DNA from: Acorus gramineus
Taxonomy: Eukaryota; Streptophyta; Magnoliopsida; Acorales; Acoraceae
Direction of reading: 5' to 3'
Assembly (NCBI GenBank): GCA_030737835.1
Contig: CM060847.1
Span: 17,507,979-17,571,978 of the forward strand
DNA: 64,000 nt
In this document: positions 21,372-33,375 of the stretch, one piece after another
Layout of the letters: each line of letters begins with the position of its first letter
Numbering within the stretch: position 1 is the stretch's first letter
Program-made: the position numbers and the translations under genes
The notes under the pieces: generated by a model
Told to the model about the DNA's origin: nothing
The model's database searches: none
Seen by the model: the letters and a program-made list of their open reading frames with translations, nothing else

Positions 21372-24300
21372 TCTCATCTTTTTGTTACTTGAATTTTGGT
21401 GGCACTTACTATTACGTTGTTGTTTCTTTTAGGATGATACATTTACTGATTACTTGGTCTACCTTCATCTGCATATATTTGATTTTGAATTAGGGATTTG
21501 CATTGCTTTTCTATTTGTTATGTTCTACTTGTGAGTTCAGTAATACCATTCTGGTAATATCAATTATTCAAACTTAGTAGATCTTTTAATTGGGGAATTA
21601 AGTTTATATATTTGGCCTTTATTTTCTCTGTCACAGTTCTTCATTTTTGTTCTGTTGTTTAATGTTGTTCTGCTATTGTTGCTTTCCAACCTGCCTGTAA
21701 TATAGAAATTCGTGTGTTTATTTTAATATATATCAATAATGAATACTTACTCAATATGACAATTGACATGAATGATTTGATTATATCAAAAGCTTCATAC
21801 ACAATAAGAAGAAACAATTAATTTGAACCTGTTCATGAATTAAAAATAGGTTTTAGCTCCTTGGCTTCACATTAACAGAGTTGAGGATTCTTGTTTAAGG
21901 ACTGATTGATAGATTTGGTCTTCAACTTCATTAATCTAGCATGCTAACCAAATAAAGTGGGAGAGGGATCTAGAGAACACTTGTCATATTTTCTTCATTT
22001 GGCCACAATTTTTGTTCAAGTTTTAATTATTTAATTACTTTTTAATATCATTTTAGATTCATTGAGTTGAGTAATGTCTGGATTAATTAAGGCATACTTT
22101 AAAATACCAGACCTCCATTTGGTTTTATGGGGAACATGCAAGTGAAGCATTCTTTGTGATGTTTGATGTTATCTAGTTTCATTTGTTGTTTTAGTACAGA
22201 AAAATTATATCTGTTTGTGGAACAATCTAATATCAAAAATGCAAAAATAAAATTGTGGTATTTAACAAGAGTAATTCATTTACATGTAAAACTGTTTTAT
22301 TGTTGTATTGTTAATTGTAAAACATATATAACTTAATGTAGCAGAAAACATGAATGAAATTTTTGTAAATATATGAAAAGTTGCATAAGAAAAGGGAGTC
22401 CAAGACTTGTATAGTTTATGATAAATGTACAGATTATGCAATTTGAAAATCTCTGAATTTACTATAATAGTTCTTGTTTATGCTACTTTTTCCCCTTTAA
22501 TTGTCATTTATTCATCCTCTTATTAAAGATTGAGGTATAATTTGTCATATATTGCTCCTTTTGTTGCTAAATCTCTCCATATCTATGATCCCTCACATGC
22601 TACAATAATTAAGGAGAATGATTTGATTACTCCTATTGCATGAAATCAATGTAATTTAGTTCTCTACTTGAATTATTTTGTGACTTTTGACAAAAGATGA
22701 CCAGCTAAATAAAGTTAATGAAGTTATACTATTCTATTTTGTAGGTGAATTGATGATACATCTATCAAATGGGAAGTCATGAAGAGATGAAAAACTATTA
22801 TTCTTATTTGTCTTGTAATGTTTTGTGTTGATTTGTATCTTTGTTATTTATGTATTGTGCAAAAAGAGAAAAACAAAAAAAGGAAAAAAAGAAAAAAGAA
22901 AGAAAGAAGAGATTTGTGTGTGTTTAGAGGATGTTGTCAACAAGAAAATGTTCCTAAGACTCTTATAGAGTTTTGTATGGATTTGTATTTTTGTTCTTTA
23001 TTTATTATGTCCGACTGAAGCTGTGACTGAAGCGTGTGAAAGAAAAGTTTTTTTTTAAAAAGGAAGAGAGAATTGTGTGTATTTAGAGGATGGTTTAAAC
23101 AAGAAAATGCTTATTCAATCCATCTCTCTGTTGCTTGTATATGTTTATTATAGTTAGTGAAGTTTTGCCATTATCTAGTCATTTTATTTTTCTATATAAC
23201 TATTTTATCTGATTAGACATTTTACGGTTATATAGTTTTTAAACCTTGGATTATAGGTCAGGTGTTACAATGGAGTGGCGTATGCATTTGCACTCATCGA
23301 TTGAATTTTTTCTTGAGAATTTAAGTTTGGCATATATGTACTGGGTCTGTTTAATGCAGACATCATAAATTTTTACATTAGTCAATCACAAAAGGATTTG
23401 TTTTATGATAATGGAAATGTGGTAATATTGATGAGAGGTAAAACAAAAGAAAATGGGAGGGGTAATCCCACCACCTAGAAATTTCTTTTGGTGGTGGAGA
23501 GAGAGAGAGTTGGTGGAGGAGGGCAGGGTGGAGCGGGGGCAAAGAGCAGGGGGAGGGAGAAAAAGTATGAATTATATTATAGTTGTGGTTAAGATGTCTA
23601 CGTGTCTCATGATATCATGAGAATTTCTTTCCTTGTCGCCATCCATTTTATATTGATATTTGATATTTCTGTTGTAATATAATAGATGAGAGTACCAATT
23701 GAAATATAATTTATTTATAATGAATAGATTGATGGGGAGAGGTTTTTTTTTTTTTGTAACACAAGTACAATGATTATATTTCATTTTATAACTTGAATAT
23801 TGTAAATATGAATATAAATATAAAACTTATAAAAGGCAATACATTCATGTAAAGTCTAATTATAAAAAGAATGAACAATAAGAACACTGAAGAATATACA
23901 ATTCTGAGCTAAATTAGAAAATACCCCCAAAAAATAAATAAATGGAACATTCCTAGAATTGAAAATGTTTAACAAGGCAAAAACATGAAACTCCATTATC
24001 AGACATTTCAAAATTTTGTAGAACTCAATACAGTCCTATGTCACAACATAGGTGAATAGAAGTAAAAAAGTTTGTCAAACTTCATAGGAATTGAATATCA
24101 CTTCCCAAATATTCTTCAACATAAAAAAGTTAGTAGAATTAATCGATTAGAACTGGAAAGTATGTCAATAGTGTTCAAATATTCATTCCTATGATCCAAA
24201 AATTTCAAGCCAGAGATTGAATAGATAATGTCATGAAAAATTTAAAAGAACAAGTCTAGATGTTCATCAACTTAATTACTTGTTACATAGTAATATAAAC

Positions 24301-25934
24301 AAGTCCAATCAAACCTTTTTTACGATTAATCAAAGGGTCTTCAACTTCTGCATATAATAGAAGTTCCCTTCAAGACAAATTCCATTTTAGCAACATCAGT
24401 TTCCATTTCTTTCTTCTCCTTCAGCCATCATTACTATAGTACCTCCACCCATGCTCTCGTTTGCTGTGCATGGCAAGTTGATTGAGAAGAAAGTTTGAAT
24501 CAATAGCATATGAAGAGACCTCACTGAATGGTAGATGAATTATTTGAGGATTGCGACAACTGTTTAAATCTTTAATATTTAAGACTAAAAAATAGGATAA
24601 ACATTTTTTTAGTTAAAGCAAATAGATTGATATGTAATTAATTTTCAATATGTCAAAAACTATGAACCTTAAAAAGGTAATATTACCCTGTGTGCGTGTG
24701 GTGTAGTAAAGTGAAAATGTTTCTTACAAATGAAGATCTATAGTGCATGAATGTAAACATGCATTTCAAATAACTTCTGTTGGGTGGTTTTTAGAGCTGT
24801 GATGTTTCAAATTTTGTTACTGAACAAATGATCTATACTACCTATAAAATTACCAATCTATATTATTGAACTAATGAAACCAATAAATAAATCTAACAAG
24901 AAATCTCAGGAAAAATTATCCAACTCAATTTCTTTTTCCTTTATTCTCTATCTATTTCATATCCAAAGAAATCCATAAGAAAAAAATCAAAACAATTATG
25001 CTACAAGTGCGACAACTGACCAGTTGTATGATAAAGCTAATGATGGTACACTATATAAGAATGTTTCTCGAGTTCTCGTGCATCAGCAACTATCGAAGAG
25101 TAGGCACTGCATGTTCAGAAATGAAAGTTACTATCAAAATATAATCAGAAGTCACAATCACATCCAAAGTCAAAGAAGAAGAAAAAAATTGTTGTTTGGA
25201 GTAACTACTGATTTCAAATTCTAAATACCTCTATATTTATTATCTATTATTCTGCATATCTTACTACAATGCTGCTTGTCAGACTCATGTAGACAACAAG
25301 TGTTTAATCAAAACTAAAGTTGAGTTGATATCATCGATCAATATCTTAGAACAATGGATGAGGTCATTACCATCAATACTTATCACATGCTCGATATCAC
25401 TAATAAGAATCTAAGCAATATATATACCTGTTAAAAAATTAATTTGGAGATCATCATTTTGTCTTTAAGAAATACAATTCTCTAATATAATGCAATTCTC
25501 TAATATCACTTCACATAGTTGCTAAAACAGAACCCCAAATCTCCTGCAAAAAGAAAAAAAAATCCCAAACATCAAGTTCTGTATTAAGGGATGGAAATAA
25601 AAGCAATAATGTCAATAATCAACATTTAGATGAGTTAGGGATGGCATAGATTCAGATGAAATCACATTAAATAAAGTTCCCTACAGTGCAAGCATACAAT
25701 AAATTAAAATGAAGGTGGAATTAAGCTTAGATCATACAATAAATAAGAGAAAATGAAATGTATCACTTTAAAAACATTCAATGTCTTTGTTTTAGTATGG
25801 GAACCAATAATAAAAAAAATGTCTCTGTTTTAGTATGGGAACCAAAAAGGACCTAACTTGTATTATATCATTCAAGGGGTCAGATTTTAGTGGATCATAT
25901 TTGCAGCACACAAAAAGATTGATATGAAAAAAAT
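21372..25934. repeat. Direct duplication block, copy 2
   Basis: Near-identical, same-orientation copy of 1-4,548. The offset is 21,371 at the left end and about 21,386 at the right because of small indels. Similarity fades at about 25,934 (ACTTACACTTTAATTG), where copy 1 instead runs into the LTR at 4,561. No gene supported. Confidence 0.85.
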
Positions 25935-27426
25935 ACTTACACTTTAATTGAAAGAACTCAGGATGTATTTTGAAGTTATGTTTGATGTCCGAGAAGATGC
26001 AAAAAAGGGGAAAAAAAAATATACACTATGTGACTGCCTATAATTATTACAATTGTCATAACCATCAGTAAATTTTGAAGCATAATTTCCACACATACGG
26101 TTCAAAGCGAGACTCAAATGGATCTTCAATCTACATCATACTGGTAGACAATTAGACTAAGTCGGCCACAGTTTCAGGTCAGCCCTAAAAAAAATGATTA
26201 GATTGTTATTAAACATGATTTTCTCTCCCCTACCAACATAATGAAAAACAAAGTAAATGAATACCTGGCAGTCTCAATCTATCAAGCAACAAAATGAAAT
26301 GCTTTGTCTTCCACCAATTTGTTGACTGCTGAATCTGCAACTACTGGGAGCATAAAAGAACAGCACTGGAAGAATTAGAATTTGAGAAAATATACATGTT
26401 CTATTGAACAAGTATTAAAATCGAAGCCCACATCAGACATGACTCGCCACCACCAACATAATGAAAACCAATTGCATTGCAACTAATTGGCAAAATTTAA
26501 ATATGTTCTACAAAATAAGAAAAAAAGTTAGATAAACACATATCAGAACATCCACAAACTAACCCAACTCAAAAAATCATAATTGATACAAATAAAAATA
26601 AGAGAGAAAGAGTACTGGCAGGGAGTGCTTTAGTTAGGCCAGACCAAAAAAAATATGAACAGTCCAACAAAATCTACAATCATAGACAAAAATGAGCCCA
26701 CCTTGGGAGACCAAGTGACAAATGTAGAGGGAACTGGGCAAAAATATTGAAAATTCCATTTGAAAAACCGCATTAAAAATTATAAGAGTGAAAGGGAATT
26801 GGGCAGGGAGCGATTTTATTGGGTTAGAAAAAAATAAATAAATGAACATTTGTAAGACAATCTAACTAAATCCATAACCAAACACACAAAAGAACACACC
26901 TTCAAAGTCCCAAGCAGCAACCTTAAAAGGAAGTGGGCAAATAAAGAACAAAATATTGAAAAAATCAATTTGGACAACCACATAATCAGTTTCATGTCTA
27001 AATACATTGAGCCCAAAAATTGTGAAAATCTATATCAGAACATCCACAAAGTAACCTTACTAAAAAAAAAAGAGTGGAACCAAACCCTAAAATTTCATAA
27101 CGGATAAGGGGATTTGGGCAGGGAGTGTCTTTGTTGGGCGTGAAGTATTATCTAGAACATTTTGAAGGAAGTCTATGAAAATCCATAACCAGAAACACAA
27201 AGGAACCCACTTTCGAAGTCCCTAGTAACAACCGAAGAAGTAGACATGCTTATGATTTTCTATAGCTGGTCTTTGCAAAAGTTACATGCGGATGACTACC
27301 TAAAATTGAACAATTAAATATTCAAAAACCAATGAGGTAACTGAACAGGCAACATGATGAGTATTGTAAAATCAAAGGCAAAATGAAGAAAATCAAATAT
27401 GCTTTAGAAAGTGAGATAACTCTTAC
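25935..27426. other. Decayed AT-rich region with diverged tandem repeats
   Basis: No gene recognised. Three diverged copies of a sequence containing GGCAGGGAGTG or GGGCAGGGAGCG, a CCATAACCAAACACA-type stretch and a TTCAAAGTCCC-type stretch start near 26,618, 26,800 and 27,117. Confidence 0.45.
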
Positions 27427-27733
27427 CAAGAAGTACTTTTCATTTCCATCCAAGACAACCAATCTTGGCAGTTCTGTATTTTTATTACATCAAACGTGTC
27501 AGCAAACTCTTCCCACTGTTTGACTCCAACATAACTAAACAATGAGTCGCGATTTGCAGATGCGGCAGATTTCAAAGTTCTGATTAATTTCAGCGATTTC
27601 TCATCTGACACATCATCCATGATTGTTAAAACAACCTTTCTCTTTTCCTCACCCAACTGCTTGAGTATGTCAATAGTCAGAGGAAAACAGAGAAGCAACT
27701 GGTTCTGCCTAATATAATCCTCCAAGAAATCCT
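27427..27733 (-). pseudogene. Protein disulfide isomerase-like exon (PDIL1-5/1-6 type), frameshifted
   Basis: A single minus-strand exon bounded by an acceptor TTGCAG (upstream of 27,733) and a donor GTAAGA (27,426 downwards). It encodes DFLEDYIRQNQ, KRKVVLTIMDD, KLIRTLKSAASANRD and YVGVKQWEEFADTF, wording I recognise from the C-terminal thioredoxin-like region of plant endoplasmic-reticulum PDI-like proteins. After FDVIK the frame is lost; the continuation TELPRLVVLDGNEKYFL is readable one base out of frame, so a 1-bp deletion near 27,480 broke it. No CxxC domain or other PDI exon is seen nearby. I infer a gene fragment; a few bases upstream its intron was hit by the copia element at 27,787. 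Confidence 0.72.
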
Positions 27734-27786
27734 CTGCAAGTTCAAAACAGAAAGCTCCACAAATGAGAAGTTGTTTAGATGAATGG

Positions 27787-27914
27787 TGTTAAATGTATAT
27801 ATATATGTTAGGGTTAAGGGTAGATTAATCTTTTCTTTGTTTTCCTTTTTGTACTATAAATATTAGATACAAATTCTAATAAGATTCTTGATTCATTCGT
27901 TCCATATTCTAACA
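27787..27914 (+). repeat. 5' LTR of the copia element
   Basis: 128 bp, TGTTAAATG...TTCTAACA, with a TATAAATATT box near 27,857. It is very short for a copia LTR. Confidence 0.92.
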
Positions 27915-27926
27915 TGGTATCAGAGC
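27915..27926 (+). other. Copia primer-binding site
   Basis: TGGTATCAGAGC, complementary to the 3' end of plant initiator methionine tRNA, immediately next to the LTR end with no spacer. Confidence 0.9.
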
Positions 27927-27954
27927 TTGAATTTAATTTTTTTTCTTTGATTTT

Positions 27955-28350
27955 CTGTTGGCATTACTCTCCGTTCGCGAGATCGTCGATGCCCCGTCGC
28001 CCCGTTCGTGTCACCCTGCGCAGATTAGCCGCCCCCGCGCCGCTTTGCAGTTGCCCCACGCAGATCTGCCGCATCTGCACCGCTGTGCCGCCGTCGCGCC
28101 GTTGCTGCTCCGCCGTCGTGCCGCCTCTGCGCCGCCCTCTAGTGCCGCCTCGCGCAGCCCTGCCGCTGCTGCGCCACCTTGCTGCGCCACCTCGCGCAGC
28201 CCCGCCGCTGTCCTCGCGCAGATCTGCCGTGTCTGTGCCACTGCTGCGCCGCCTTGCGCCTCCCTGCCGCACCGCCTCGCGTTGCTCTGCCACCCTGCCG
28301 CGCTGTCCAGCGACACCCTGCCCTGCCCGCGCCCAGTCCGCGCCCTCCTC
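27955..28350 (+). repeat. GC-rich low-complexity segment in place of copia gag
   Basis: About 400 bp built of GCCGC, CGCGCAG and CTGCGCC words, open on both strands. It lies between the PBS and the protease motif. No zinc knuckle or gag core is found. The copia remnant at 7,490-8,269 shows the same arrangement with different repeat words. Confidence 0.65.
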
Positions 28351-31300
28351 ATGGATTCTTGACTCTAGGGCTTCCCATCATATGACTTCTCATGCATCCT
28401 TTATTAGTTGTCCTACTCGCGTGTTTCCCACTCCTGTTGTTCGTACGGCAGATGGGACTCCTCTGTCTGTGTCGAGTTCTGGTTCTCTTGCTGATCCTTC
28501 TCATCGATTTCACCTTCCTGATGTTTTTCATGTTCCTGGTCTATCACTAAATTTGCTTTCTGTTGGTCAAATTGCGGATCATGATTGTCTCATTACTTTT
28601 GATTCTTCTACTTGTTCTGTACATGATCGTCGTACGGGGAAGCAGATTGGGACAGGCTCTAGACGCGGTGGGCTCTACTACATGGATCATCTTCATATTC
28701 ATTCGTCTTCTGCAGCTTCTGCTCGCTTGATTTCTTCTTTTCCTTCCTCCTTTGATGTATGGCACCGCCGTCCTGGCCATCTCTCTCCTCCAAGACTTCG
28801 TCATCTAATAAGTACTGGTGTTTTAGGTTCCTTTTCAAAAACTGAGCTTCAACCATGTGTGGGCTGCAAGTTGGCAAAACACTTGGCTCTTCCATTTCCT
28901 ACTAGTAAACATATTTCTGCTTCTCCTTTTGATCTAGTTCACTCTGATGTTTGGGGTCCCTCCCCTATTCCTTTTAAAGGGGGTAACCGTTATTATGTTA
29001 TTTTTATTGATGATTTTTCTCATTTTACTTGGATATATTTGATGCATAGTCGTTTTGAGTTATTACCCATCTATAAATCTTTTGCTACAATGGTTTCCAA
29101 ACGCATCAAGGTGTTTCGCTCTGATTGTGGGGGAGAATATTGTTCTCGTGCTTTTCGTGATTTTTTATCCTCCCAAGGCACTCTACCACAGCTTTCCACT
29201 CCTTATGCTCATCAGCAGAACGGGGTTGCTGAGCGCAAACACCGTCATATCCTCGAAACGACCCGGTCCTTACTCCTCTCTGCTTCTGTTCCTGTTCAGT
29301 TTTGGGGTGAGGCTGTTCTTACAAGTGTGTATCTCATCAATCGCACTCCTTCGTCTATCACTGCTGGCATCTCCCCCTTTCAGCGTCTTTATCATAGTCC
29401 TCCTGATTATTCTCGTCTTCGTGTTTTTGGATGCACGTGTTTTGTCCTACTTCCTCTTGAGAGTACCAAGTTGTCTCCTCGTTCCACTATGTGTCTTTCT
29501 TGGGTATAGTAATGAGATCAAAGGATATCGATGCTATGATCCTGTTGCTCGTCGTCTTCGAACATCTTGTCATGTCACATTCTTTAAGAATCATCCATAC
29601 TACGCTCTTCGCTCGCCTCCTGTTCCTCTTCCCCGATCCACGGTTGAGGAAGTCACATTTTTTGACTTTCTTATTCCTGATTTCTCATCTTCATCTTCTG
29701 CTCCTCAGTCATCTATTCCGTCTGTATCTGACCACTCTTCCTCGTCAGTCCCATCTTCACCATTGCCGTCTTCGTCAACTTCTTTTCCGGATGATTCACG
29801 TGGGACGGTCCTGTCTACTCCTACACCTATTCCTGATCGCCAGCAGACGATTCTGCTTCCGCACCAGTTGCTCCTCGTCGCAATCCGCCTCGCGCTCGTC
29901 GACCTCCTCAATGACTTAGCTTGGTTGCCTCTGATTCTTTTTCTCCTAGTTTTCAGTGTTTTCTTTCAGCTGTTTCCACTCATTGGGAGCCCCAATCATA
30001 TCGTGAGGCTGTCGGCATTCCAGAATGGGAAGGTGCTATGGCAGAGGAGCTTAGTGCATTACAACGCACTCATACGTGAAAAATTGTACCACTTCCTCCA
30101 GCGAAGACTCCTATCAGCTGTAAGTGGGTTTATAAGATCAAGACCAACTCTGATGGTTCGATTGAGCGTCACAAGGCTCGGTTGGTTGCCCGTGGTTTCA
30201 CTCAGCAGCATGGTATTGATTATGATGAGACATTTGCTCCTGTAGCAAAGATGACAACTGTTCGTACTTTGATTTCTGTTGCTTCTGTTCGTCAATGGCC
30301 CATTTATCAGCTTGATGTCAAGAACGCTTTTCTTCATGGTGATTTATCAGAGGAGGTTTACATGACTCCTCCTCCGGGTCTTCCTCATTCATCTGGTCAT
30401 GTATGCCATCTTCACCGCGCTCTCTATGGTCTCAAGCAGGCTCCTCGTGCTTGGTTCGCTCGATTCACTGATGCTATCTGTGCTGCTGGGTTTGTTCTGA
30501 GTTCCTCTGATCCAGCTTTATTTGTTCACACCTCTGGTCCTCATCGTACTATCCTGCTGCTTTATGTTGATGACATGATCATCACCGGCGATGATTCGTC
30601 TCATATACAGTCGGTCAAGCAACATCTTCAGCGTCAATTTGAGATGAAAGATCTTGGCAAACTTCGCTATTTTCTAGGCTTGGAAGTTGCTTCTGCTCCG
30701 CGTGGTTATCTTCTCCCAACGCAAGTATACTGCTGACTTGATCGACCGTGCCTGTCTAACTGATGATCGCATTTCTCCCACTCCTATTGAGCTTCATGCT
30801 AAGCTCCGGCCTGACGATGGAGAACCACTTCTGATGTTACTCGTTATAGACAGCTTGTTGGAAGCCTCGTCTATCTCACTGTCACTCGTCCTGACATTGC
30901 CTATGCTGTGCATATTGTCAGTCAGTTTGTCGCTGCCCCTCGTACTGTTCATTATGCAGCAGTTCTTCGGATTATACGCTATCTACGTGGCACTATATCT
31001 CGTGCTCTGCTGTTACCGTCTTCTTCTACTCTTGAACTTCGCGCTTATACTGATGCTGATTGGGCAGGAGATGTCACAGATCAAAAATCCACAACTGGTA
31101 TATGTGTCTTTCTTGGGGACTCTTATATCTTGGAAGGCCAAGAAACAAGACATTGTTTCTCGTTCGAGTGCTGAGGCCGAATATCGTGCTATGGCATCTG
31201 CTACTGCTGAGGTTGTTTGGCTTCGACGCCTCCTCTCTGACATGGGCGTCATTCTATCTGCGTCTACTCCTCTATATTGTGACAACAAGAGCGACATTCA

Positions 31301-31503
31301 GATTGCTAGCAATCCAGTATTTCATGAACGTACGAAGCACATCGAGATCGATTGTCACTTCGTCCGTCATCATTTTATTGCGGGCACTATATCATTCCCA
31401 TATATTTCCTCTTCTCTTCAGTTATCAGACTTTTTCACAAAGTCTCATATACTTCAGCGGTATGGTTTCTTGTTGAGCAAACTCTCGGTGTATGATCCAC
31501 CAT
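28340..31503 (+). pseudogene. Copia pol: protease, integrase, RT, RNase H (broken)
   Basis: The protease motif reads SWILDSRASHHMTS: the usual DSG catalytic triplet is DSR here. Integrase follows with HRRPGHLSPPRLR and CVGCKLAK (zinc site), [14 protein letters not shown] and NGVAERKHR (catalytic D, D, E present) and runs in frame to 29,509. From about 29,490 the continuation ([18 protein letters not shown]) is in another frame. RT is at 30,182-30,736 with QLDVKNAFLHGDL, GLKQAPRAW and the active site YVDD at about 30,563-30,574. RNase H fragments lie in two frames: LRAYTDADWAGD (about 31,035), then SRSSAEAEYRAMA and CDNKSDIQIASNPVFHERTKHIE (31,155-31,350). At least three frameshifts plus the DSG to DSR change make the copy inactive. 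Confidence 0.9.
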
Positions 31504-31518
31504 GAGTTTGAGGGGGGG
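31504..31518 (+). other. Copia polypurine tract
   Basis: GAGTTTGAGGGGGGG immediately upstream of the 3' LTR; the primer for plus-strand synthesis. Confidence 0.8.
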
Positions 31519-31644
31519 TGTTAAATGTATATATATGTTAGGGTTAAGGGTAGATTAGTCTTTTCCTTATTTCTCTTTTTGTACTATAAATATTAGATAC
31601 AAACCCTAATAAGATTCTCGATTCATTCTTTTTATATTCTAACA
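31519..31644 (+). repeat. 3' LTR of the copia element
   Basis: 126 bp, TGTTAAATG...TTCTAACA, followed by the target-site duplication AATGG. Confidence 0.92.
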
Positions 31645-31649
31645 AATGG

Positions 31650-32180
31650 TTCATGAATATGTGTTTGTGATCACATCGGCCTATGCAAAGATAAAGAGAA
31701 CCCAGTGGAATACGAGCGTCCGGCATTTTGGCGAAGAGAGGGGAAGACGAAGGGTCACAATGTTTCAATGAGGTGCAGTTTCAGCAATGAAGGGATGTTT
31801 GAAATATTATTTATTATATGTGAATAATAATCATCATTTGGGACAAAGATGAAATTTGCAGATTTGATAAGGGTATTTCTGTCCGGTGAATGTTTTTTCA
31901 GGATTGAAGCTTTTATAGATAGTATAGATAAGATGGTCATTGTCATTTCTATGTATTACAACAATCCCATAGGATCCTTCACTTGGTGTGAAGACAAGTT
32001 GCTACACAAGTTTTTGCAAAATAAAAATGTCTGAGATGATGCTTCATGCGAAGACAAGCTGCTAGAAGTACTCTCAAAATACTAGGTGGAGGCTCCCAAT
32101 ATTTCCTAAGTTTCAATTTTTTTCTGTGGCATTTGAATTGAGGACGAGTGCCAACAAAAGATGTATTTAGATTCAATTGA
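31650..32180. other. Unassigned region right of the copia element
   Basis: Continues the flank interrupted by copia. Open frames are short and unrelated to anything recognised. Confidence 0.4.
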
Positions 32181-32189
32181 TATCCATAT

Positions 32190-33010
32190 GGAGGTTTCAT
32201 ATCTCATGTGTGGCTCGGAGCCTGATATCACTGAGCATGTGTGACTTTGCAACGATGTATTGGCAAGCGGCCGCAGTTTCACTCTAGCCATCGTCCCATG
32301 TTTGGCAGTGCAAGCAACCACTCATCATGCTTGGTGCAAGGATTAGAACTCTAAGTTTCGTCTCATTTTCTTCATCTTTATGTTGTGGCAATGGCTGTTA
32401 CACAACCATTGCATCTTTTGATACAATTGGCCATCAATTCGATCAATTTCTCATTACCAGGGTGGAGGCACACATGCAAGAATGTGTTGGGCACCTGGGA
32501 AGTATGGAAGCCTCTCTCGGATATAGGTAGATGTCTGGTGGAAGAATTGCATCATATACATACAACAGGGACTTTGCAAATCAACTTGATCATCACAGAT
32601 GAAAGCGTAAATCAACACACTCGAGCAGCCGAGGCGGGATTTGTGATTCTCTATCCACATCCTCGTAGGGTGCTGGGGGTGCGAGATCCACATCTCACCC
32701 TATGGAAATCACCCATTTTCTGCAGAGATGGATGCCATCCTACTAGGTGTTAAATTTGTACAATCATAGGGATTGACTAATAATATCTGCATTTACTCCA
32801 TGCTCCGGCACTCATTACACTGCTCTAAGGCCAAGATGCTATACCTTGTCACTTCTTAGAGGATGTTGAACAAGCTCGTCAATACTTATCTCAGTCGGAC
32901 CCGTTTCCGTAATCAAGGTCCCTCAAGGAGCGGTTCAGGGTCTCGCTATGCTCACACTTGACAGGGGACCAGTGTGACATACTATCAACGGGATGACCAA
33001 GTACGCCACA
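32190..33010 (+). pseudogene. Decayed LINE C-terminus: zinc-binding RT domain and RNase H
   Basis: Plus-strand reading near 32,205-32,260 gives MCGSEPDITEHV, matching the zf-RVT domain that follows reverse transcriptase in plant L1 LINEs. About 320 bp further on, 32,580-32,760 gives TDESVNQHTRAAEAGFVI, then VLGVRDPHLTLWKSP and, one frame over, SAEMDAILLGVKFVQS, which is RNase H (RVT_3) wording. Multiple stops and at least one frameshift (near 32,715) show decay. The order zf-RVT then RNase H is that of LINE ORF2. No poly(A) or target duplication identified. Confidence 0.6.
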
Positions 33011-33375
33011 TTTTGTTTCGGTAGTGTATCACAGAATATGTTATTGGTGATGGTAGAATAAAAGTTGGCACTTGTTCTCTTAAGCTGGTTTATCTTCTTG
33101 AGATATAATGATATGCTTTTGTTATTTTGGTTGCATCCATGAATGTGATTTTGCAAGATTTGAGTTTTCTTTTTTTTACACAAGTAAAATCTTATAATGC
33201 AGGTTTCATAAATTGTAGTCATGGCGATCAAGTGCTATCAGTACCAGGCAGAAGTACTGATCAGAGATTACTTGCTAGCAGACATATTTATGCCATACAC
33301 CTCAGTTATTGGAGGCATTAATATGCGCAAGATGGTTCATTTGAAATTCCTCATCTTTGCTTTTCTTATTGTAAG

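Larger units (their letters stand above)
27787..31644 (+). mobile_element. Complete-ended Ty1/copia retrotransposon with very short LTRs
   Basis: Both LTRs (27,787-27,914 and 31,519-31,644) begin TGTTAAATG and end TTCTAACA, with the 5-bp target duplication AATGG at 27,782-27,786 and 31,645-31,649. A primer-binding site matching initiator-Met tRNA (TGGTATCAGAGC) directly follows the 5' LTR, and a G-rich polypurine tract precedes the 3' LTR. The LTRs differ at about ten positions plus a 2-bp indel, so the insertion is old. Coding order is protease, integrase, RT, RNase H (copia order), but the frame is broken several times. A GC-rich stretch replaces gag. Confidence 0.93.

Noticed and set aside
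27958-28362. Open frames on both strands in the copia leader
   Set aside because: Same reason: low-complexity GC-rich repeats, not gag.
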